A DNA stretch of 64,000 nucleotides, taken from assembly GCA_902702965.1 (NCBI GenBank), contig CACRXP010000012.1:2424762-2488761 (forward strand), written 5' to 3'. The notes under the pieces were generated by a model. The model did no database searches. It saw only the letters and a list, made by a program, of their open reading frames with translations, and was not told the DNA's origin. Shown here piece by piece: positions 55,436 through 64,000 of this stretch. Positions within the stretch are counted from its first letter, which is position 1. Each line of letters opens with the position of its first letter. The stretch comes from Spirometra erinaceieuropaei. Its lineage: Eukaryota > Platyhelminthes > Cestoda > Diphyllobothriidea > Diphyllobothriidae. The translations under genes and the position numbers were made by a program.

Positions 55436-56432
55436 CAGTAGATGTGCTAACTCATGAAATGTCAACCAAAATTTCGAAATGCGTTCTCGTTTCGAAAAGA
55501 TAAATTAAGTAGTGTTGTAAAAATAATCATGATGCAGCATAAGGCTATAATGATCCAGTTACCTCAGGGTGTCGGCTTCCGAAAAAAACTTATTTTCAGC
55601 TGCATGCAAGATCTATACTCTGCACAAAATGACTACTTATTTACCATGCAATTTTCTCATTGATTTTCGATGCCCTTGAAAATTCAATTATCTTTCATGA
55701 AAACATGCATAAAAATATTCAGTCTTTCACTTATCCGGTAGAAACTCACGTCTTCTCCCAATTTTATTTTCGAAAGAAGGGTATAATTCGGTTTTAAAAA
55801 AACTTTTCTAATTCCCGAATAATTTTGAACCCGACGTGTTGTTACATTTGCATTCAGGGTTTCAAAACTACAAGCTGTATCTTTTCCGTGTACGGAAAAT
55901 CATGCATTTCTCTACGTTGTTAAGAGGAGACCATATGAGGTTCATAAAATTAAGCAGTGGATTTGAGCAACATTGCTAACTTTACAAGCCACATTCGTAA
56001 ATGGAGATACATGAAGTTTCATGAACGGCCATTTAACGGAATTAAAAGGTCTCACAATTATAAACTTTTTTAAAACCGAATAATACTCTTCTTTTGAGTA
56101 TGAAATTGGAAGAAGACGTGATTTTCTACCGGATAAGTAAAAGAATGAATATTTTTATGCATGTTTTCCATGAAATATAATTGAATTTTCAAGGGCATCG
56201 AACATCAATGAGAAAATTGCATAGTAAATAAGTAGTCATTTTTTGCAGAGTATAGATCTTGCATGCAGCTGAAAATAAGTTTTTTTCGGAAGCCGACACC
56301 CTGAGGTAACTGGATCATTATAGCTTTATGCTGCATCATGATTATTTTTACAACACTACTTAATTTATCTTTTCGAAACGAGAACGCATTTCGAAATTTT
56401 GGTTGACATTTCATGAGTTAGCACATCTATTG
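55436..56432 (-). mobile_element. Fold-back element, complete, with nearly identical arms
   Basis: 997 bp between TA dinucleotides (55,434-55,435 and 56,433-56,434). Left tip CAGTAGATGTGCTAACTCATG; the right tip is its mirror with one change. Arms are ~380 bp. Conceptual 69-residue frames at 55,454-55,663 (+) and 56,205-56,414 (-) in the two arms differ at one residue, which shows how alike the arms are. The unique centre (~235 bp) runs opposite to the other complete copies. This is the youngest or most recently homogenised copy. Confidence 0.9.
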
Positions 56433-56434
56433 TA

Positions 56435-58060
56435 GAGCTAATTACTACTTTATCTATTTGAGCAGGTTATAGCCCTACAGTCCACATACTGCCTCACTTA
56501 GATTATCACCGTCGCCAACAGTTGAGATGCAACCGCTGCAGACCGAGCCAGGGTTAATCAATCTTCATCTAGGCTTACACGGCTGACGAGTGACAGCAGC
56601 AGTGTGGTTGCGGGTAAATCCAGCCTTGGATACCTTAGGAGCGTTGAGAAACGATGGCTGTAGACCAACCATTGGCTTGCCATCCTTCAAATATGCTTCC
56701 TTAGGCCAGGAATGACGACATTATTTCTTTCTCGGCTTATTCTGCAAGAACATAGCTTCGTACAGTTAGGGAATGATCACTTTATACCTATCCTATGTTT
56801 ACCAACCTTGACAGTATTTTCCACAGCTGAAGAGCGAGCGCAGTAGGCGGTATGCGGATTAATCTACAGTAGCATACGTTCGGACACATGCGACACGATC
56901 GCTGTGGACGGACTCTTTGTCTTATGGATTATGACCATTAATTCATTAGGTCGGTAGCGATCGCAGTTGTAGGTGTGCGGCTCAATCTATGGCACCATAC
57001 CTTTGGGCAGTTGCGAAACGATCGCCGTAGACCACAGTTTCGTTTTTGAAAAAATTCTTACTCTTCTGGAATATTATCCACGCATTCGAAGGCCTCACCC
57101 ATTAAATCCCTATTACCACCTATCCCGTAAACCAGGCTGCTTTGGTTGACCGGATTTTTTGGGGGCCATCTCCCGATTGTTACCCACATGTCTGCTAGAC
57201 CACCAATGAGGAGCGCAGCGCTGTGAGCATCTGCAGGATGACAGCGGTGGGCGAGAGCAGAAGGGATGTCAGCGGCAGGAATGGAGGGGGGACACCTTAT
57301 ATCTCCACTGATACGCGGTTTCACAGGTCCCATCCTGAATTTCCGCGCAAAGTGTCTTCGATCGACTTAAACAACTCTGCCAGATACGTGGTGCCTCACA
57401 TGGCACCCCTCCGCTGAGATGCAGTACCAGTGCTCAGCGCTGTTGAAGGGTAGTGTATGAAGGCCCTGTGTGTTCCTCCTCTACTACCCCACCACTGCTG
57501 CTAAGTGGCCATGCATAGCTTGGACACTGATACCACCCTTGCTTGAGACCAAACTCGCATTATCGTTATCTAGTCCTTTCAAAAATGTCCGAAGATTCCC
57601 GGAGGTCATGTGCTTAGATGAATCATACATCAACCGACAAATTCAGTTGGATGCCGCTTACAAGAATCTCAAGGAAAAATACGAGGGTTAATAGCAACAG
57701 AACAACATGCACGCGGACGGTTTCCTGGCGCAAACGCCAAACACCTACTGGCTGTTTAAGTACGCCTAGAGTGTTAGCTGTTTTCGGCACATGTACTCTA
57801 CGTCTGAAACCACTCGAGGAACAGGCGTCGAAAATGCACACGTAAAGTCTCCTTTTTCAAAGAAGATATTTGATTTCAACACGGATATATACTACTTGTG
57901 GCTGTTTACTGCGTGAAGGACTTCAGACGCTCATGCAAAACAGGATATGCATGTCCCGTAATTCTGCCGGCGAATGCCCTCCCAGCATAATCAGTATGTC
58001 CGACCCCAGCCCAAAGGATAACGAGCTCCTCGGTAGAGAAGTGCCGCAAACCTGGGTTGG
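56435..58060. other. No gene assigned; two weak coding candidates
   Basis: A minus frame at 57,058-57,333 (91 codons; DAHSAALLIGGLADMWVTIG) and a + frame ending at 57,691 (EVMCLDESYINRQIQLDAAY then KNLKEKYEG) read like protein but match no family I recognise. No splice or neighbour evidence supports them. Confidence 0.3.
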
Positions 58061-58140
58061 TGTGATCCCGCCTGACGACGGCTAATGAGCTCGAAACGAC
58101 CATCTCATTCTTTCTTGCAGCTGTCAGTACCACTTTATCA
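58061..58140 (+). mobile_element. Divergent SINE-B body fragment with hammerhead-like core
   Basis: CTGACGA (58,072-58,078), GGCTAATGAGCT stem II region, GAAAC, then a diverged stem III and no complementary stem I strand. It is followed by the SINE-B-like 'tgcagctgtcagtaccac' end. Head not recognisable. Confidence 0.5.
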
Positions 58141-58194
58141 ACAAATAATGCTGACAGTTCAGCCATTGTATCCGACGATGTCCCCTCTATACTC

Positions 58195-58600
58195 CACACA
58201 AATGTGAGGGCAGGCTCGGTGACTTGCGCGTGAATTATTTTGCAGTGAGAGTGGACTTGTGCAGAATCTACCGTACTCTCTTCTCTTGCCCCGTCTGGGC
58301 CCGATGTCGAGGTACAGTCGAGAAGACCGGAGGCGGGAAAGCGTGCATGTGGCAGGCGCAACCGGGTCCGCACCTAGGCGCACCATCCCATCCCCTGGTT
58401 CACAACAAACACTTGACCAGGATTTTAACCAGCAACAAAAATCAGTCAGAAAGAGAAGAGGTTGATGCAAGTCACTGGGCAACCATGCATATGGCCTGTT
58501 TACCCAGAGAGAGTGCCAACACATTTACCGGCAGGGATTCAGAGAACTGTCAGCGCACACCAGGCTGTGAGGGCCATAGCTAGCTTAATCACAGCATACC
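58195..58600 (+). repeat. Dispersed repeat C, copy 4
   Basis: The longest match to 5,985-6,390, from 'ggctcggtgacttgcgcg' to 'caccaggctgtgagggccat'. Several 60-155-codon frames on both strands here are by-products of the repeat. Confidence 0.65.
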
Positions 58601-60959
58601 ACACGCACACACAATTCTTAAAACCCAGACGAGTAAGACGCCGTCCCGCATTTGTCGGCGCCATCACCCTTCAAAGGCCGGGTAACCAGTCAGTCATCGA
58701 CTGAGAGGCGCTATCCACATACACATATAATAATAATAGTTGCTATGAGACCGCCTGCGAGACTCCAGATCGAGCTCCAAAACACAACAGGAAGAGCAGC
58801 TACCGTAACGCGATCGGCGAGCGCTTCTGCCTACGATTAAATATACACATTATACATTTGTGCGATAACTAGGTGAGTTGTTGAGAAATGAGCCAGTTGG
58901 TCATTTTTCATTCGTAAAATCTGATTAATTGCTTGCTTAAGAGACTGCGACAGAAACTGAGCGCGTATCTCATAGGCCAGTTTTTATTCGTGGAAAGACT
59001 TTAGTCTGCGATGTTAGCACCTACAACCGTAAAAGGTTCTGTAATGGCCCCCTTGGTAAAAGTTGTCAGCCAGAATTAGGCACCTGATCAGTGATGTCTT
59101 CTGCCTTACAGAGCTAAGATTATAATCTTACTGTTGGTCATACGTTCTAGCTAGGTGTTATCGATTATGCGCAGCGTTTACTAAGTAACGTCCTTCACTG
59201 GGGAGATTAGGTTTCCTAAACAATGAAAAACGTCCGCAATTTTTGCTTAAAAATTCTGCATTTAACCAAGGCTCTATGGACACCGTATGGTTAATTAGTG
59301 ATTCGATTTTTTATAACTTCCTAGCAATTGCGTTTATAACTACTAATGTGGAGCTGGAAAATAAATTTCATATTGAAAAATCACCATAAGATTCGATGAC
59401 ACATTTTAACGAACGTGTTTGGCTTTTTGTATTCAAAAACGGCTATTGTTTCTGTCTTTTTATAGCATGAGTTAATTTATTCATGACAAGGCAATATTCG
59501 CATAATTACCAGTTTTGTCGCAAACTTTCCAAGGAGTACAAAACACTGCATAAGCATAGGCTCGACAGTTTCAGTGGTTTAGGCACCGCACCACATATAA
59601 AAATCCTGGCCGGCATACTGGAATGTCCACACCATTTCTTAAAAACGCTAAGAAATTTGTGTGCAAATATGTTGAAAGTAACGGAATTTTTAGAAGATGA
59701 TCTAGGAGAAACACGGACTTTCAGTTGGATGAAGACAGAAATATTACAAACGCTATTTTGTTGATTTAAAACTATAATTTTGTTCAAAAAGAAAAAAATG
59801 TTGAAAACGCTAAAGCTTCTACCCATACTCATACAAAACCTGACTAAGTGAAACCCTATAATTTCCGTAATGTTTAAAAAAGTATTTTATACATTTATTT
59901 TTACTAAGTACTATTCGAGAATGGGCGTTTTGGGAAATCGGATGTTAAGTCAACTGCGTAATTTCTGGTCATATACTTCAAGATCTTGTTGAGGAAAATA
60001 GATTTAGTTTTCTTTTTGCGTATTGTTCGAGTTGCAGTCAACTAAAGCAAATGATTTACCTTGCTGTCACCGCTACAGACTTTACGGAATAACAGTCTTC
60101 ATAAGATCACATGTAGACAGATCGTACGGTTGCTATCAGATTTGAAAAAGATTGGCAAGCGCATTCGTAAGCATTCCATCTTATATATATTAAAATGACA
60201 TTTCTTCCGTTTCAAATTTATGTGTGGTTTTGCTGGTGGTGGATTCCGTCAAGTTTCGGAGTGTCCTTGAAATGTCAGTGAATGCTTTGCAGTTTTGAAC
60301 GTCTTCAACCGATTTAACATAAAGATAGGTCCCGTACTGTGCATTTATCAAACTCTTAAATATAGGATATTTTTCTGAAGGCATTTACTGGCAGATGCCT
60401 CAGAATATTTCGCAAACCAAATGAAAATCTTGCTTTACCACAAGTAATAATTTACCCAAGGAGAATATGCTGCATCAACCAGTGTTTTATGAAAGCCGTT
60501 TTTTAAAGGATTTGAGAAAGTATGTAGTATTTTGATTTTCATTGCAAAATAAGGTTCGAGGCATTTATCTGGTTCTGAAACATGTAGCTGAAAGGAATTT
60601 AGTGAATAACCTAGCTCTTCATTATCTGGACTCAATGTGTTAATACATTTCACGTTAAAAATTACACGGACTTAAATTTTTCGTTTCCGTAGTTCAGATT
60701 CTGTGTAATTAAGTCATTTCTAATCTTATTGTAGTGCAATTTTGAAACAACTTAATCTATCTACTTTGTTATGATGGAATTTCAAAATGCTGGCTAGAAT
60801 ACGCTATTTCTGTAGGTCATCATCCTCAGTCCTCCGTCTGCAAATAAATCGACAATTTGCTTTCGTTCACACCAAATTTAAGCGAAATTTTTGTTGGAAG
60901 TTTAAATTGATATGCTAAGCCAGAGGCGGTTTTGCAGATTTCAAATAAATAACTTTGAA
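58601..60959. other. No gene recognised
   Basis: AT-rich non-coding. Overlapping opposite frames at 59,483-59,832 have no motif. Confidence 0.4.
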
Positions 60960-61170
60960 TAAACTGTGAAAACTGGGTGCTTCGGTGGAATTCGAACCTA
61001 CGACAGCTTCAGCTACACGGCCCACCAGACGACGCGCGTTTGATGATATTTGGGTCAAGCTTACCTACTGCAGCGTCTAGAATCCACCAAATCTGATGCA
61101 GTAAGCTGGCTGCCCAGGCGGGATTTCCTAAGTTATACATCTAGAATCCGCCAGATGTCTACCAGGCTCA
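60960..61170 (-). mobile_element. tRNA-headed SINE-A, eroded copy
   Basis: On minus the B box is TAGGTTCGAATTCC and the acceptor-side sequence 'gccgtgtagct' remains. The middle of the tRNA-like part is shortened. The 5' extension 'cttactgcatcagatttggt' matches 36,355-36,660 and 2,885-2,905. Confidence 0.65.
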
Positions 61171-62682
61171 CTGTAGGGGGTTTAAATCCCACAGATGGGC
61201 CGAGGGGAATGATATGCTAATTGTCCACACATATGGTTGTTTTGGCTTTGAACTAGAAAAATCCTGCCGAACTAGCGTTCTGCTTGCATCTTTATGCATG
61301 CTTTTGTTTGTTTCATATGCAAGCTGTTTATTTTCTCATGTCTTTTCTGCGCATATGCCCTTGTGCTTGTTGTATGCACATTTGGGAATAATGACACAAT
61401 AATGCGCACAGTTAGAATCAGAAACAATTTTGAAAAATCGCGTGAAACAGAAATGTAAAAATACACAAATTCATGAATGACATTCATGGAAAAGTATGCG
61501 ACAACGGCAAAAGAGTCGTAGCAGCCATGACACCAACTAGTGGGCACACGCTGCATGCAACGCTGAGACTTAAAAGACACATGGCTACAAAAGTCTGCTC
61601 TTTTTTAAACCGATATAGATTTGTGCTTCAAGCTTACGTCAGTAAAGACCTATTTTGGCTATTGACATATTGCCTAAACTACGAGTTATTTTCTGTCGAA
61701 ATTGCATTATTAGGCCTACTTTAAGTTTCATCTAGGTTACGGCTGCTAGTGGGATGACGCCGGCGACATCAATTGCATTTTTAATACTAGAAAGAGGAAG
61801 TCTAGCAGAATTTAGATAAGCATAAGCAAGCCAATTTTAAATCCTTAATACCACTATGACTAAGTCATATGCTTAACTTCATAATATTTTATGTGAAAAC
61901 CCCTTACCAGTATGCCGTGGCAAGCGCAATCTAAACCCCGTAAATCTAGCAATCTACAAATCCACAAACGTTAGAAATGATTTCGAAAATCTTTCTTTCT
62001 TGGCACAAGAATACGTTGAACTACTACATGCTCCACCTGTAATCAAGAAGAACAAAAGGACGTAGAGTTTTTACATACTCTCTAATCCGGTATCTATTTC
62101 GATTGTCAACTTTGATATGCTTTATTGCGGACCTTGGATTTAAATGAAAATGCTTATTTTAAAATCTGTTCTTGACGACTACATGTATGATATTTCCTAT
62201 GGCAAACACTTTGTTAGCCTGAGACAGGACCTCAAGACAGGGCTGTCATCGCCCCAAACGAGCATTAGAAGTTGGGAAGTGGTCTACCAGTTAGTCCCAA
62301 ATTCCTGCATGAACAGCATAATGGATCTCAGTGCTGCAAACTTCTAGGACTTCAGCTACACATGGCACTGTTTTTAAATGAGGTGTACTCCAGCAATGGC
62401 TCGTTCTAATTACGTGACTATAACATTTTTGCCATATATGCACTTTGCAAGAAAAACCATCAAAGATAGGAATCAAAACGGCTTCATAAGCAAACATTTC
62501 TTTTGCGAATAGCCCTGGAAACCATAAACTGACTTCCTTTGACGCTCTGACCATGTAATTTGACTATAAACATCACTCTTTTTATAGAATGGAATTTTTT
62601 AATTATTTAAGTGGCACTCAAAAATACTTTATTTAAAGATAAAGTTCACGAAGGTAGGGACGACTTGGGTGAATAAAAGATA
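61171..62682. other. No gene recognised (downstream of PNP)
   Basis: AT-rich, short motif-free frames. Confidence 0.4.
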
Positions 62683-62688
62683 TTTATT
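62683..62688 (-). terminator. Poly(A) signal AATAAA of PNP
   Basis: AATAAA on the minus strand, 31-36 bases beyond the PNP stop codon. Confidence 0.7.
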
Positions 62689-62718
62689 AATGCTAATAAA
62701 ACACATGTATTGAAATAA

Positions 62719-63735
62719 TCATTTTAATTCCGTCACTAATCTTGTCACAAGTTCCTTCATGGTTTCGGAACGTTTGGCGCTTGTCTCGAGAACCTCTTCG
62801 TGGTTTGTGATCCGCTGAGAGTCATAGTCCATAATCACCATGTTTGTGACAAGAGACATGGCAAAAACTTTGAGACCGCAGTGGGTGGCAACCATTGTTT
62901 CATGAGCAGTGCTAAAACCTGAGAGGAATAGAATTCAGATAGTTGTGCTTCCCACGTTATTCTGAATTTATTCAAAAATTAAACTTGAGTTGGGCACTCA
63001 CCAGCTAAGTCAGCTCCCAACATCCTTAGCATTCGTGCTTCAGCTGGCGTTTCGTAAGGTGGACCACAGCTTGCGAAATAAACACCCTCATGCACAATCG
63101 AAGAAATTCCCATGTCATTTGCAATCTTTTTGGCAAGCTCCCGCAGGTCCTTTCCATATGTATTACTCATAGACGGAAAGCGGGTTCCAAATCTAAGGAG
63201 TTACACGGAAGTTTTACGTACCGATTGTCGTTTGGTCCAACCAGAGGGTTTTTTCCACTAAGAGATGGGAAATTTATATGATCCTTTAGGAATACGATGT
63301 CGCCGACATTGTAATTTGGATTTAAACCACCGGCAGCATTGGTAACGATAATATATTCGACACCCAGAAGTTTCATCACTCGTACCGGGAGGGTAACCTG
63401 TACCGATGACATATCATGGGTTTTGTACCTGAGACATTTCGTAGCCCTCGTATTGGTGAAAGCGGCCTTGCATGACCATTACATACTTTCCACCAAGATC
63501 TCCGAAAACAAGATTCCCTGCGTGGCCAACAACTTTTACCGTTATAACAAGCAAATGGGTTACCTGTGCTTTTTGGAAATTGCTTTATTTCCTCATATTT
63601 TATAATTATGGGATTCTTAACCGTCTCGGCGAGCGTACCCAGTCCCGACCCGCATATTATGCCAACTCGGGGTGTATATGAAACTTTTGATTTAATAAGT
63701 TTGCAGACGGCTTCCGCATCTTCGTACGAGCCCAT
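62719..63735 (-). CDS. PNP: Purine nucleoside phosphorylase, five exons, 280 residues
   Basis: Trimeric PNP cleaves inosine or guanosine with phosphate to base and ribose-1-phosphate (purine salvage, cytosol). Exons on minus: 63,735-63,564; 63,532-63,429; 63,397-63,222; 63,192-63,002; 62,918-62,719. All four introns are GT-AG, of 31, 31, 29 and 83 bp. Joining them keeps one frame of 280 codons to TGA, close to the 280-290 of the family. Visible active-site residues: phosphate-binding GSGLG (Ser30), GRFH (Arg81, His83), NAAGG (Asn112, Ala113), Tyr197/Glu198, Ser217, Asn240 and His254. Phe216 stands where the human enzyme has Met219, and Ala-His follows where Val-Pro is usual. The start is the first ATG after an in-frame TAA upstream. 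No other gene is adjacent. Confidence 0.95.
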
Positions 63736-64000
63736 TCTGCTGCAAAGAGCTATTTAAATTTGCCCTGCGCGACAACATAAATGAGGGTCATTTATAATAA
63801 ATGTGTGTTTTGTTTATGAAGGTCGCTGTTTAAAAAAGTTAAACAAATACGTCGCACTAACATAATAAATTCACATAACCTGAGACATGCACATGTCTTC
63901 CATCTGTGTTGGGTCTCTAAGACAAGACACTCATATTAGTCGAAATTTCTATGCTCTTTCGGAAACGCGACTCGCTCACCCATTATTTCTCTGAATAACA
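63736..64000 (-). promoter_or_regulatory. Upstream region of PNP
   Basis: A TATAAA on minus (63,796-63,791) lies 56 bases before the start codon and is a possible core promoter or 5' UTR element. I see nothing else definable in these 265 bases. Confidence 0.3.

Noticed and set aside
55454..55663. 69-codon frame present twice (also 56,205-56,414) with one residue difference, looking like a conserved small protein
   Set aside because: The frames are the two arms of the same inverted-repeat element. Likeness at DNA level explains the match, and other copies of the element do not keep the frame open.
58224..58583. 119- to 155-codon overlapping frames on both strands
   Set aside because: They lie inside dispersed repeat C, overlap each other in several frames, and have no motifs.
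1..64000. CRISPR array, bacterial operons, Shine-Dalgarno sites, viral integrations
   Set aside because: Nothing of the kind was seen. Spliced gene structure and retroelement content are eukaryotic, and no viral structural or replication gene was recognised.

Overview
Taxon and general character. The window reads as a gene-poor, repeat-dense invertebrate nuclear genome, most likely a parasitic flatworm (Platyhelminthes). A diphyllobothriid tapeworm or a large-genome fluke would fit, but the sequence alone does not settle this. The grounds are one intron-bearing eukaryotic gene with introns of 29-31 bp, Penelope-like and CR1-like retroelements, tRNA-headed SINEs carrying a hammerhead-ribozyme fold (compare the Sm-alpha family of Schistosoma), and almost no other coding sequence. 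Nearly all other open frames are short, use non-ATG starts or lie inside repeats.

Layout. 1-640: right arm of a long fold-back element, then what looks like the 3'-terminal exon of an unidentified gene (+). 640-20,300: dispersed repeats. These are a TIR element with telomere-like repeats, a tandem tRNA-headed SINE, a 640-bp tandem duplication, two fold-back elements, an inverted pair of hammerhead-like motifs at 8.05-8.15 kb, and a decayed Penelope fragment at 13 kb. 20.3-24.4 kb: a nearly full-length Penelope-like element (PLE-1) nested inside the tail of an older one (PLE-2), with an 8-bp target duplication. Next to it is an inverted PLE-2 fragment that was itself hit by a hammerhead SINE. 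25.1-25.8 and 35.1-35.5 kb: further hammerhead SINE clusters. 28.6-34.4 kb: three fold-back elements and a broken CR1/Jockey-type LINE. 36-61 kb: SINE inverted pair, telomere-like TIR elements, Penelope remnants at 46.6-47.4 and 54.8 kb, and fold-back elements at 52.2 and 55.4 kb. 62.7-63.75 kb: a complete five-exon purine nucleoside phosphorylase gene (-) with poly(A) signal.

How the parts work together. The only confidently functional host gene is PNP (purine salvage). The rest is a community of mobile elements. PLE-type RTs with GIY-YIG endonuclease and the LINE are the possible enzyme sources. The SINE families are likely dependants that borrow such enzymes. The fold-back elements have TA-flanked CAGT-type ends, as expected of Tc1/mariner-dependent elements. 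The most interesting signal is a hammerhead ribozyme fold conserved across a tRNA-promoter SINE family (best copy 35,339-35,383), with related hammerhead-like cores in the PLE terminal repeats and at 8.05-8.15 kb.
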